A DNA stretch of 64,000 bases from the NCBI RefSeq assembly GCF_007751035.1, contig NZ_CP036433.1, positions 6,119,001 to 6,183,000 of the forward strand. The letters run 5' to 3'. The notes under the pieces are model-generated. The model ran no database searches. It saw only the letters and a list, made by a program, of their open reading frames with translations, and was not told the origin of the DNA. This document shows positions 12,027 through 21,129 of this stretch, in pieces. Position numbers and translations under genes: made by a program. How positions within the stretch are numbered: position 1 is the stretch's first letter; each line of letters starts with the position of its first letter. Origin of the DNA: Lignipirellula cremea (lineage in GTDB: Bacteria > Planctomycetota > Planctomycetia > Pirellulales > Pirellulaceae).

Positions 12027-12510
12027 AAATGTCGATATCGGGGTCGTATTGATGGGAGAAATCTAACACCCCGTCGAGAATGACCAGTCAAGGGCGAACT
12101 AAGCGCATGGTCTGATTTCCAAGTCGCAAGACTTGCAAAAAAGCAAATGGCTAGTCGCCCGAACGGGACGAACAAAGACGGGCAAGTGCAGGGCTGCTTC
12201 TCTTAAGATCCCCGGCGAACCGCGACCATCGGCCGCGTCGCTGCCTGGCTCAAGAGAATGCCTGCACACCACAAACATAGGTCACAAATCGACCCTGTAT
12301 GGAAAAAGTGCGCAAAATTCCCAACCTGATTAAAGTTCTGACACACGGACCTTCCCCCAGGACCAATGGGGTAACCCTTCAAGACCTTTTCCGCCCGGCG
12401 GGCAGGAACAGCCTGCCGATGTCTGGCCCTGTAACCCGGAACTTCGGCATAAACGCGCGCCATAACCGCGCGCCGCAACACAACGGGGTACCCGGAGGCG
12501 CCTTGGGGTT
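12027..12510. other. Intergenic region upstream of the tad cluster
   Basis: A 484-bp stretch with no supported gene between two minus-strand genes. It holds the possible promoter near 12063-12091 and, near the upstream gene, a small GC-rich inverted repeat GCGCGC (12455-12460) / GCGCGC (12468-12473). Open frames here are short and lack good starts. Confidence 0.6.
12063..12091 (-). promoter_or_regulatory. Possible sigma70-type promoter of the tad cluster
   Basis: On the minus strand TTGACT (12091-12086) is followed after 17 bp by TGTTAG (12068-12063), about 37 bp before the first TadE start. The -35 box is good, the -10 box weak. Position fits; strength cannot be judged from sequence. Confidence 0.3.
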
Positions 12511-13191
12511 TTAGAAGGTGCGCACCGTGATACAGTCGCTGTCGCCGCTGACCCGATAACACTGCAGTCCGCCCAGGCCGGCCGCTTCCAGGGCGGCGAC
12601 CGAAATCCGAATGGCGCCGTCTTCTTCGACTTCGTAACCGGCGTCGTCCGTATTATCGAACAGCGTGGGCCGGGTAATCCGGATCTCGGAGTTTTCGGGG
12701 TCGCTGGTGACAATCGCTTGTTCGCCCGCTTCCACATCCAGTCGCTGCAGCAGGGCCGCTGGGATGCACAGTCGCCCTTGCGCGTCGGCTCCGCAAGCCC
12801 CGTCGTTGACAGAAGCCGGCGCCGCCCCGTTACTGGTCAGAGGAGCGGGATTCCGTACGCCCCCGTAAACAGGAGCCGCGCTGACGGGGGCCGCGCGGCC
12901 TTCGCCCTGGCGATTGAGAGGGCGATAGGTATAAGGGTTATCCTGCACGTGGTGATACACCCAGGCCTGGACAGGGGCGCCCACCTCCATCAGAGTGCGG
13001 GTATAACCGCGAGTGGAACCGACCAGGGCGATGGCCTGATGCACCAGGCCTTTCAGGTTCCGATGTCGTTCCCGCACGCCCCGCTGCTGCGCTTCGAGCG
13101 AAACTTCAAAGGCGGAAAACATCCGTCGTTGCTCCATCCATTCCTTGGCGATTTCTTCCAGTTCGCTCGCCGCCCAACGTTCGATCGCCAT
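12511..13191 (-). CDS. Uncharacterised protein with AbrB-like segments
   Basis: A 226-residue protein. Residues 1-70 look helical and charged (RWAASELEEIAKEWMEQRR). A Pro/Ala-rich linker follows (about 90-130). Two short segments then resemble the SpoVT/AbrB swapped-hairpin pattern: GRLCIPAALLQRLDVEAGEQ (residues 139-158) and GAIRISVAALEAAGLG (192-207). AbrB-like parts usually bind DNA as dimers, so a regulatory role is possible, but the match is by eye only. The start at 13191 (MAIERWAAS) is chosen because GAAGGGA lies just upstream; the frame is open to 13290. It is transcribed toward the tad cluster. Confidence 0.7.
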   Translation of the reverse strand: MAIERWAASELEEIAKEWMEQRRMFSAFEVSLEAQQRGVRERHRNLKGLVHQAIALVGSTRGYTRTLMEVGAPVQAWVYHHVQDNPYTYRPLNRQGEGRAAPVSAAPVYGGVRNPAPLTSNGAAPASVNDGACGADAQGRLCIPAALLQRLDVEAGEQAIVTSDPENSEIRITRPTLFDNTDDAGYEVEEDGAIRISVAALEAAGLGGLQCYRVSGDSDCITVRTF

Positions 13192-13330
13192 CGCATTCCC
13201 TTCAGGTAGTAAGGCCAGACCTGTCGTTCCCCACATTCTAGCGATCCGCAACCGCAGAAAACAATCGACGGCCTGGCTTCTCTCTGACAACAGTTCTCGG
13301 CCGGCGATGCCTGGACAAAAGAGGCCCTCG

Positions 13331-13654
13331 TTACACGGCAGGCGGGGCGGCCGGTTCCAGCACCTGCAGCTGGACCGACTGCACCAGCGGCTGCACCCGC
13401 TTGCGGTACTCCAGCATGTGCGGCGCCATCAAATGGTCCTCCAGGTCGTCGAGGCTTTCCCATTGCTCCACCACCGTCACCACATCGGGGCGGGGATCTC
13501 CCTGGGCGGGGATGTTCGTTTCCACATCGATGGTGGGTCCATACGCCAGGCAGCCCTGCTCAGCGAGCACCAGCGGGACCACTTTGAAAAACTCCGCCAG
13601 GAAGTCGTCCCGTCGTCCGGCTGCGATCTCAATGGCGGCAATAACGTGAATCAT
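13331..13654 (-). CDS. Antibiotic biosynthesis monooxygenase (ABM) domain protein
   Basis: A 107-residue single-domain protein with the ABM fold pattern: beta strand MIHVIAAIEI, helix GRRDDFLAEFFKVVPLVLAEQGCLAYG, then VVTVVEQWESLDDLEDHLMAPHM. Small ABM proteins act as cofactor-free oxygenases on quinol-like compounds or as heme-degrading enzymes; many have no known substrate. The start at 13654 follows AGAAAGAGA. The frame runs 210 bp further upstream without a credible start. Its stop is 140 bp from the start of the AbrB-like gene. Confidence 0.85.
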   Translation of the reverse strand: MIHVIAAIEIAAGRRDDFLAEFFKVVPLVLAEQGCLAYGPTIDVETNIPAQGDPRPDVVTVVEQWESLDDLEDHLMAPHMLEYRKRVQPLVQSVQLQVLEPAAPPAV

Positions 13655-13877
13655 GCGAGCTGTCTCTTTCTGGTGATGGCGGTCAACATACGGCCGAAAC
13701 CGGTTGCGATCATTTTGCGGCGCCGCACCGTGCAGAACAATGGGACAGGCTCGGCGCGTCAGGGCTGGCGCATCGGCAATGGAGAAGAGAAGCGAGAGAG
13801 GTTCTCCGCGAGAACAACAGGCCTGACTGTCCGTCAGGCGCCGCGGATTGGCCGCGAACAGCATTACGGCCAGGCGA

Positions 13878-15467
13878 TCAGGAAGCGGGCCGAGTGGCGG
13901 CCGCTTTGGGGGCCGGTTCCTGGGGTTCGCCGCCGGACCCTAAAAAAGAAACCAGCGCAAACAGCACGACAATCGCCAGCAACAGGCCGCCGGCTCCGAC
14001 GCCGATCCACACCATTTGATTGGTTCCGCCGCCTTTTTTCCGCCGCTTGCGGTCATCCAGAATACTCTTGCCGGAACCCTCGGCCGCGGGGCTTGGACTG
14101 GAGCCAAAACGGAAGTCGCCGCTGTCGGCGGTCGCTCCCTCGGCGGAAGGCCCCATCGGTTCCTGGGTTTTGATGACCGGGTCTTGGCTGGGAATCCGCA
14201 TCGCCGTGGTGGAACTGCCCGCCAGCCGGGCGGCAGTGGTCGCGTCCAGCGGTTCGGCGACCTTAAGCCGGGAGACTTCGCGTCGGGAAGGGATTCCTTT
14301 GAGCGTTTCCTGTTGACGGCTGGAAAGTGTATCGTGCGACGCCAACTCTCGCGATTGGGCGACCTTCAGCTTTCCCGACGAAGCGGGAGTATGCATTCCC
14401 TGCTCGGCGGAACGCGTGGGCGAATCTTTACCGCGACTGATCAGCCAGGCGCTCAATGCCTGGGAAACTTCCCCGCCCGTGGCATAGCGATCTTCTCGCT
14501 TTTTCTGCATCATTTTCCAGCAGATATCGGCCAGCTCGCGTGGGCAGTCGGGCCGCTCTTTGGCCAGCGGCGCCGGCATTTGCGTTTGATGCTTCAGAAT
14601 GCGCTGGGCCAGTACGCCTTCGGGAAAAGGAGCGTGTCCTGTCAGCAAAAAGTAGAGCACGCACCCCAGGCCGTAAATGTCGGTCCGGTGATCCACGTTA
14701 TGGCTGTCGAGCGCTTGCTCGGGCGCCAGGTAATCGGCGGTGCCCAGCACATTCTCGTTATGGGCGACCGTCAGCGAATGGCCATCGTCGTTGGAAAACA
14801 GCGCCAGACCCAGGTCGAGAATCTTGACGACCTGGTCCATGTCGACCAGCAGGTTGGCCGGTTTGATATCGCGGTGAATCAGACCTTCGCTGTGGGCGTA
14901 GTCCAGCCCTTCCGCCGCCTGGGCAATATAGTTGGCCGCCACTTCACAGTCCAGCGAGCCTTCCTTGTTGACAATCACCTGGAGATCGCGTCCCTCGACA
15001 TATTCCATGACCAGGAAATGCGTGTCCCCCACATTGTCGACGTCGTACGCCCGGACAATGTTGGGGTGATCAAGCTGGGCGGACGCTTTCGCTTCCAGAT
15101 AAAAGCGGGCCAGGTACGAGGAGTCATTGATGCGGCTCTTCGGCAGCACCTTGATGGCCCGTCGCTGGTTCATCAGCACATGTTCGGCCAGATAAACGCT
15201 GCTCATGCCGCCGGTGCCCAGATGGCCCAGCAGCTTGTACTTGCCCAGGAAGAAGCCTTTGTGCTTTTTGTCGAAGAGTTTATCGACCTGCCACTGGGTG
15301 AGCAGGTCATTCTGGATCAGATGCCGGGCGACCGTTTCCGCATCGTCGGGGAGGCAAAGTCCCTTGCCGGTGCGATAGACGTCGAGCGCGGCTCGGAGAC
15401 GATCAGAGTCCACCAGCCTGCTGCGTTCGACGAGATCGAGAAATGTGGAAACGTCGATATTCGCCAT
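13878..15467 (-). CDS. Ser/Thr protein kinase with C-terminal membrane anchor
   Basis: A 529-residue Hanks-type kinase. Residues 1-75 form a helical lead-in of the kind often seen before planctomycete kinases ([21 protein letters not shown]). The catalytic domain spans about 76-345 with the Gly-rich loop [16 protein letters not shown]106, the catalytic [10 protein letters not shown] (D200) and DLG (D218) in place of DFG. A Pro/Ser/Thr-rich linker leads to one membrane helix near 490-515 and a short outer tail rich in Ala and Pro. No PASTA or sensor domain follows, so the signal is unclear. The start at 15467 ([10 protein letters not shown]) is preferred over an in-frame ATG at 15548. Confidence 0.9.
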
Positions 15468-15819
15468 GGGGCGAACTGCCCTCATCAAGCGGAAATTTGC
15501 GCCAGTAGTAAATTCGACAAGTACCTCTGGCTCCCGGGCGCCCGCCACACTTTTTACAAGTAATGCCGACCAGGATCAGAAGTCGTTCCATCCGTAAGGG
15601 GGGAGGCCAGTTCGGTCCCCCGCTATCTTCAGGACCTTCCCACAAGATAACACCTGGGGCCGCCTGCAGTAAGCACTACCCCTTCAAAATTTGGTAATTT
15701 CGGCAAGGAAGGAAACCCCTTCCCCACAGACAGAACGGCTGCGTGCTCTTTGCCTTTTCGGCCAGACCCAACGATCAGGCCGAATGTGCAGGCAAGGATC
15801 GCGATTGCCCAGAAAAAGC
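15468..15819. other. Intergenic region between kinase and bioB
   Basis: A 352-bp stretch with no supported gene. Both flanking genes lie on the minus strand, so it should contain the kinase promoter and the end of the bioB transcript. I see no clear promoter boxes or strong hairpin. Confidence 0.5.
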
Positions 15820-16845
15820 TTAGCCCGCCGTAGCGCCAGCGGCCACTTCTTCGTTACGCGTAATCTCAAAACCGAGCTCTTCGATCATCCGGTAATCGGC
15901 CTCAGGCGCCTGACCTTTGGTCGTAAGATAGTCGCCGACAAACAGCGAATTGGCCGCATACAGACCCAGCGGCTGCAGGCTGCCCAGATGCAGCTCCCGT
16001 CCGCCGGCGATCCGCAGTTCCCGATCGGGATTCGCAAAGCGGAACATGGCGAGAGTTTTCAGGCAGTATCGCGGCGTCAGGCTGGAAACGCCAGCCAGCG
16101 GGGTGCCATCGATCGGATTCAGAAAGTTCAACGGAATGGATTCCACGGCCAGGTCGCGCAGCTCCAGCGCCATCCGCACGACGTCGCTGTCCGCTTCGCC
16201 CATGCCGATGATGCCGCCAGAGCAAAGCTCCATGCCCGCGTCGCGCACGGCCTGGAGCGTGTCAATCCGGTCCTGATACGTGTGCGTCGAGCAGATTTCC
16301 GAATAGAACTCGGCGCTGGTGTTCACATTATGGTTCACCCGGTCGACGCCAGCGGCCTGCAGCCGGGCGGCCTGTTCCGGCGAAAGCAGCCCCAGACAGG
16401 CACAAATTTTCAGGTCGTATTGGGCCTTGATCTGCGGCACAATCTCTTCCACCGCGCGCATTTCCCGTTCATTCGGACCGCGGGCGGAAATCACAATGCA
16501 GTACGTTTTGGACTGCCGTTCCGCCGCCACCCGGGCGCCGTCAAGCAGGCGATCCCGACTCAAAATGTTGTACTTGGGGATTTCGGCGGTCGACGTTTTG
16601 GATTGCGAACAGTACGTGCAATCCTCCGGACACAGGCCGCTTTTGGCGTTCATCAGAAAATAGAGCTGTACGGTGTTCCCGAAGTGACGCCGCCGAATCG
16701 TGTAGGCCGCATGCATCAAAGGCAAAAGCTCTTCGTCGGGAGACTGCAGGATGGCTAACCCTTGTTCTTTGGTCAGGCGATGACCCGCCAGCACCTGGGC
16801 GGCCAAGTCGTTCCAGTCAGTCGTTTTAGACGGGTCAAGTGTCAT
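15820..16845 (-). CDS. bioB: Biotin synthase
   Basis: A 341-residue radical-SAM enzyme that inserts sulfur into dethiobiotin in the last step of biotin synthesis. The CxxxCxxC cluster motif CPEDCTYC (C72, C76, C79) is followed by YCIVISARGP, CACLGLL, the substrate-side YNHN-type segment VNHNVNTS, GGIIGMGE and NFLNPIDGTPL. The length fits BioB. The start at 16845 (MTLDPSKTTD) begins the family-like region; a frame of 104 further upstream residues has no BioB features. No other biotin gene is adjacent, so the pathway is dispersed or split. Confidence 0.95.
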   Translation of the reverse strand: MTLDPSKTTDWNDLAAQVLAGHRLTKEQGLAILQSPDEELLPLMHAAYTIRRRHFGNTVQLYFLMNAKSGLCPEDCTYCSQSKTSTAEIPKYNILSRDRLLDGARVAAERQSKTYCIVISARGPNEREMRAVEEIVPQIKAQYDLKICACLGLLSPEQAARLQAAGVDRVNHNVNTSAEFYSEICSTHTYQDRIDTLQAVRDAGMELCSGGIIGMGEADSDVVRMALELRDLAVESIPLNFLNPIDGTPLAGVSSLTPRYCLKTLAMFRFANPDRELRIAGGRELHLGSLQPLGLYAANSLFVGDYLTTKGQAPEADYRMIEELGFEITRNEEVAAGATAG

Positions 16846-17313
16846 AGATCGAATGTAACGGGCAATGCGGAAGGAAACAGGCAGTCGACGCAGCTGCAAT
16901 AATACCACGTGGGAGCCCAATCCGTCGACAACCGGCAAACAGCCGGTCCTGGCGCCGCATTTGGGCAGACCTGGCGAAAGCGACCCCGCTGCAGAGCTGC
17001 CATCCTCCCTGCCGCAAGACGGCAAAAATCCGCAAGAGCAAAGGTCCGAATCCCCTTGGACGCTTGATTCCTCCCCGCAGCTTGCCATTCTGCGACCTAT
17101 GCTTTCCGCAGGAAGGCGGAACAAGCCAGAAGAATTCCTCGCATGGTTGCTGCGCACGTTGAGGGCGGCGAAAGTCGGCGGGACGCCATTTGCGGCTGGG
17201 ATTTTTCATCGGTGGATCTTCTCTCGTAATACATTCGACCAAAGTCTTGGTCCCAGTCATCGATACCAGCGACGGGCGTGATCGCCGTTGCCAACTGTGG
17301 GAGCTCTATCGCC
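16846..17313. other. Divergent intergenic region between bioB and HEAT gene
   Basis: A 468-bp stretch separating divergently transcribed genes, so it should carry two promoters. Frames that cross it extend the neighbours but show no family features. No repeat or operator-like palindrome stands out. Confidence 0.5.
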
Positions 17314-18981
17314 GTGAGCGCAGGAATCGAAATTACACTGAATCTGCTGGCAAAAACACGGAACGAGGCCGCCGCCGACGTCCTGTTGCCCGCGTTGGAT
17401 TCCTCCCATCGCGCCATCGCCGAAGGCGCGCTGCGATCTCTGCTGCGGCGCCGTAGCTCGGCCGGAGAGCGCGAGCTGGTTCGCCGCTGGAATCAACTGC
17501 CGGAACGGTGGAAGCAGATCATCAACGAGAAACCAGGACGTATCGCCGGCGGCATTCGCTATGCCATCGTGAGCGGCGACGCCGAGCTGTGCCTCAATGG
17601 TTTCGACGCTCTGACTTATCTGGGCGAGTACGACCTGTTCCCGGTGCTGCTCCGCTCCGCCGAAGACTCCGGTAATCCCCAGGCCGATTTTGCGGCCGCT
17701 GCGGTGCTGCTGGCTGCGGAAACCCTGTACGAAGAGATTGCCGCCCCACGAAATTACGCCCGGCGCCGCGATCCGCGAACCGCGCGAACCGACATTGTGA
17801 TGGCGATGGAGCAGTCGTTGAATCGGTTTGAAACGCATCGGCGCCGTGAAATCCTCGAAGCGTTCCTGATGCTCGCCAGCCGCGATAACCCGGTGCTGAA
17901 AAAAGTACTCGGCAACCCGCACGACCAAAGCTACCTGGCCATGATTGATATGCTCACGCATAGCCAGCGGCAAGGCGTGGTCCAGCTGGTGCTGAGCTAT
18001 CTGGAAGAGCCGCATGCTCCCCAGTCGATGCTGAACGTGCTGTCGCACCGCGCTGACCCGGTCTTTCTTGGCGAACTCCTGGGCTGCATGGGCGAAGAGA
18101 CAAGCGCCGCCGCCCGCGGCAATCTGAAGCGAATCGAAGGCTTTGTCTGGTTGCGTGAAAACCTGGGTCTGATCGGTTCGATCGCCCCCCACCTGCAGAG
18201 CGGACTGGTGCGGCTGGTGGTGCTGTCGGGCATATCCCGCTTGCGCGCCTTCGAAATCCTGCAGTACGTCGCCCGGAAAGGCTCCGTCGAAGGACGCCTT
18301 GCTGCGTTTGCTGCACTGGGCGAGTTCCAGGGCGCCGAAGCCAATGACCTGGTGCGGGAAGCGCTGGGCGATCCGCACCCGGAGATCCAGGCGATTGCCC
18401 TGCAGCAGGTGCGGGAACGCGGCATCCCCGGAGCCATTACGCATTTAATCGAAGCCCTGGAAAGTCCGCATGAGGTCGTCTGCAACGCGGCTCGCGGCCA
18501 TTTATCCGAGTTCACCTTCAAGCGTTTCCTGTCTGCTTTTGACACGCTGGATGCCAAGGTCCGCCGCAGCACCGGACGCCTGGTCTCCAAGGTCGATCCT
18601 GAAATGCTGGAGCAAATGGAAGCCGAGTTGACGGCCCTTTCCCGCAGCCGACGGATCCGCGCCTGCGAGGCAGCGCCCTTGCTTGGCGTGTCGGCCCAGG
18701 TGGAAGATCATCTGCTGGAACAAATGCGCGACGCCGACCACTTTGTACGAGCGGCGGCCGCCGGCGCTCTGGGTGCGTGCAGCACGCCGACCTCGACGAT
18801 GGCCCTGCGAGAAGCCCTGCTCGATCGCAGTTCCATGGTACAGGAGATTGCCGAAAAAGCGCTCCAGCGTCTGGCTGACAAGAACCGCGAAACCCAGCCC
18901 ACGACCGAAACGACAGCCGAAACGGAACCCTTTGAAGGCAACTTGCTGCCAGCTGCTGACACGGTCGAGATAGACCCTTAA
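17314..18981 (+). CDS. HEAT-repeat protein
   Basis: A 555-residue alpha-helical protein of about ten or more HEAT-like units, for example VLLPALDSSHRAIAEGALRS near the start, LAAFAALGEFQGAEANDLVR and FVRAAAAGALGACSTP toward the end. The last 30 residues are acidic and Thr-rich, likely disordered. No signal peptide or membrane segment is visible, so it is probably a cytosolic scaffold; partners are unknown. I chose GTG 17314, which has GGGAG at a good distance; a GTG at 17278 would add twelve residues. A small membrane protein follows 133 bp later and may be functionally linked. Confidence 0.8.
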   Translation: MSAGIEITLNLLAKTRNEAAADVLLPALDSSHRAIAEGALRSLLRRRSSAGERELVRRWNQLPERWKQIINEKPGRIAGGIRYAIVSGDAELCLNGFDALTYLGEYDLFPVLLRSAEDSGNPQADFAAAAVLLAAETLYEEIAAPRNYARRRDPRTARTDIVMAMEQSLNRFETHRRREILEAFLMLASRDNPVLKKVLGNPHDQSYLAMIDMLTHSQRQGVVQLVLSYLEEPHAPQSMLNVLSHRADPVFLGELLGCMGEETSAAARGNLKRIEGFVWLRENLGLIGSIAPHLQSGLVRLVVLSGISRLRAFEILQYVARKGSVEGRLAAFAALGEFQGAEANDLVREALGDPHPEIQAIALQQVRERGIPGAITHLIEALESPHEVVCNAARGHLSEFTFKRFLSAFDTLDAKVRRSTGRLVSKVDPEMLEQMEAELTALSRSRRIRACEAAPLLGVSAQVEDHLLEQMRDADHFVRAAAAGALGACSTPTSTMALREALLDRSSMVQEIAEKALQRLADKNRETQPTTETTAETEPFEGNLLPAADTVEIDP

Positions 18982-19114
18982 TCGTCCGCCTACTGCGTTT
19001 GGCGTGCAGGCCCGTGGCATTGCCATGGACACTAACGGCCCTGTTCCCCCGGCGCGAACGCAGCGGCAATCCTCGAATCCTTCGCTCCCCATCTGATTTA
19101 ACGGAGACTGCTTT

Positions 19115-19561
19115 GTGGCGCATGCAATGCTGAGTCGTTCAATTTTCCCTTTGCTGGCCGACGGTCGCATCGACGAATTGGGAGGACACATCCGCCAGGG
19201 CGCGAGTTTCAATCTGTTCCATCTGGGCGTCCTGGCCATCGCCATGGCAGGTCTGGGGATTGGGATCTGGATCATCTCGCGCTGGGTCAATCGTGGGCAG
19301 GACGGCGGCTACCGCAACCCGCGGGCCATTTTCCGTGAGCTTTGCTCGGCCCACGAGCTGGACTATTCCAGTCGGCGGCTGCTCAAGTCGCTGGCGCGCG
19401 CGCAGAACCTGGACAACGCGGCTTACGTCTTTTTGCAGCCGGATCGGTTCGACCCGCGACTGCTGCCCCCCCGGCTCGCCAGCCAGCGAGATCGCCTGCA
19501 GACGATCCGCGACCGCATTTTTGGTCGCTCTCTGGCCGATACGGAATCGACCAAAGCCTGA
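19115..19561 (+). CDS. Small single-pass membrane protein, unknown function
   Basis: A 148-residue protein starting at GTG 19115 with CGGAGA upstream. One clear membrane helix lies near residues 34-54 (FHLGVLAIAMAGLGIGIWII). The remaining C-terminal part is soluble and basic, with an RAIFRELCSAHELDYSSRRLL segment suggesting a helical domain. I do not recognise the family. Its position after the HEAT-repeat gene on the same strand suggests it could be that protein's membrane partner. Confidence 0.7.
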   Translation: MAHAMLSRSIFPLLADGRIDELGGHIRQGASFNLFHLGVLAIAMAGLGIGIWIISRWVNRGQDGGYRNPRAIFRELCSAHELDYSSRRLLKSLARAQNLDNAAYVFLQPDRFDPRLLPPRLASQRDRLQTIRDRIFGRSLADTESTKA

Positions 19562-19599
19562 CCGGCGGCAGAGATCCTTCCCCTTTGGCAGTGCAAAGA

Positions 19600-21069
19600 C
19601 TACGCCAGCAGTTCCCGGATCACCCGGCCGCTGACATCGGTCAGCCGGTAATCACGACCCTGAAAGCGGTAGGTCAGCTGCTCGTGATGGATGCCCAGCT
19701 GATGCAGAATCGTGGCGTGCAGGTCCGGCACGGAGACGGGATTCTCAACCGCGTGATAGCCGAATTCATCGGTGGCGCCATAGGTCATGCCGCCGCGGAC
19801 GCCGCCGCCCGCCATCCACATCGTAAAGCCCAGGGCATGGTGGTCCCGGCCTTTGCCGCCTTCAAATGTCGGCGTCCGGCCGAACTCCCCGCCCCACACC
19901 ACCAGCGTGGTGTCGAGCAGGCCGCGTTGCTCCAGATCCGCCAGCAGGGCGGCAATCGGCTGGTCGGTTTCGCTGCAGTGCAGGCGATGATTCTTCTCCA
20001 GGTCGTCGTGCGCATCCCAGGCCCGCGGTCCCTGGTTGCCGCCGCTGTAAAGCTGCACAAATCGTACGCCCCGTTCGACCAGCCGCCGAGCCAGCAAACA
20101 GTTCCGGCCAAAGTACTGACTGACCGGATTGTCCAGGCCATAGAGCGTACGGGTGGCGGCCGTTTCCTGTCCCAGGTCGACCGCTTCCGGCGCCCGGGTT
20201 TGCATGCGGTAAGCCAGCTCGTAGGAAGCGATGCGTGACTCGAGTGCTTCCTCGGCCGGGTTCTGATCGGCGTACTGCTGGTTCCACTTCGACAGCAGAT
20301 CAAGCTGCGCCCGCTGACGTTCCCGTGTCACTCCCGCCGGCGGCCGCAGGTAGGCGATCGGTTCGCCCGTCGTGCGCAGCGGCACGCCCTGGTAGCTGGC
20401 CGGGATAAAGCCGTTGGACCAGTTCAACGCCCCGTTCACCGGCGCGCCCTGGTGGTCCATCATAACGACAAAGCCAGGCAAGTCGTCGCACTCGCTGCCC
20501 AGTCCATAGTTGACCCAGGAGCCAACGCTGGGATGGCCCGACAGCAGGGAGCCGGACTGCATTTGAAAGAGGGCCGGCCCATGATTATTGCTTTCGCAAT
20601 GCATCGAGCGGATCACGCACAACTTGTCCGCCTGCTTTGCCAGGGACGGGTAAAGCTCGCAGATATCGAGCCCCGCTTCCCCGTGACGACCAAACTTGAA
20701 CGGGCTCTTCATGGCGAAGGGCCGCGTCTTCCCCATAAAGGCGTCCTGCTTGCGAAAGACGGGAATCTCTTTCTCATGGTATTTGTCGAGCGTCGGCTTC
20801 GGGTCGAACAGGTCGACATGACTGGGCCCGCCGTACATGAACAGAAAGATCACGTTCTTCGCCCGCGGAGCAAAGTGCGGCGCCTGGGCCTGCACGGCCG
20901 CGGCCAATGCCGCCTGGTCAACGGGACCCTGAGCGTCGTCCTTCTGGCCGTTCGTCTCCCCGCCCAGCAAGCCGTCACGAGCCAGCAGGCCCGCCAGCGC
21001 CAAAGAACCAAAAGCGCCGCCGCTGCGCGTCAACCATTGCCGTCGAGTAACCGGAAACGGAGTCGTCAT
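19600..21069 (-). CDS. DUF1501 family secreted protein (sulfatase-like fold)
   Basis: A 489-residue protein of the planctomycete DUF1501 family. It begins with a Tat-type signal (TRRQWLTRSGGAFG, then a hydrophobic stretch ending near ARDGLLGG). Family marks include NVIFLFMYGGPSHVDLFDPK (about residues 69-88), HCESNNHGPALFQMQSG, VVWGGEFGRTP and GRDHHALGFTMWMAGGG, consistent with an alkaline-phosphatase/sulfatase-like metal site. It lacks a formylglycine CxPxR motif. The DUF1549/DUF1553 gene lies 60 bp upstream on the same strand, the standard two-gene arrangement in this phylum. The function is unproven; roles in polymer degradation are often proposed. Confidence 0.92.
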   Translation of the reverse strand: MTTPFPVTRRQWLTRSGGAFGSLALAGLLARDGLLGGETNGQKDDAQGPVDQAALAAAVQAQAPHFAPRAKNVIFLFMYGGPSHVDLFDPKPTLDKYHEKEIPVFRKQDAFMGKTRPFAMKSPFKFGRHGEAGLDICELYPSLAKQADKLCVIRSMHCESNNHGPALFQMQSGSLLSGHPSVGSWVNYGLGSECDDLPGFVVMMDHQGAPVNGALNWSNGFIPASYQGVPLRTTGEPIAYLRPPAGVTRERQRAQLDLLSKWNQQYADQNPAEEALESRIASYELAYRMQTRAPEAVDLGQETAATRTLYGLDNPVSQYFGRNCLLARRLVERGVRFVQLYSGGNQGPRAWDAHDDLEKNHRLHCSETDQPIAALLADLEQRGLLDTTLVVWGGEFGRTPTFEGGKGRDHHALGFTMWMAGGGVRGGMTYGATDEFGYHAVENPVSVPDLHATILHQLGIHHEQLTYRFQGRDYRLTDVSGRVIRELLA

Positions 21070-21092
21070 GAGGAAAGTCTCTCAGGGAGTAG

Positions 21093-21117
21093 AGCTTTTA
21101 GCTTTTAGCTTCTGGCT
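21093..21117. repeat. Short 7-bp direct repeat upstream of the DUF1501 start
   Basis: AGCTTTT occurs in tandem (AGCTTTTAGCTTTTAGCTT), then a degenerate copy, in the 60-bp gap between the two secreted-protein genes. On the minus strand it reads AAGCTAAAAGCTAAAAGCT, 24 bases or more before the DUF1501 ATG. Confidence 0.6.
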
Positions 21118-21129
21118 TATCGCTAACCA

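Noticed and set aside
14016-15563. Long + strand frame opposite the first kinase
   Set aside because: The minus strand encodes a kinase with all motifs; the + frame is an antisense shadow.
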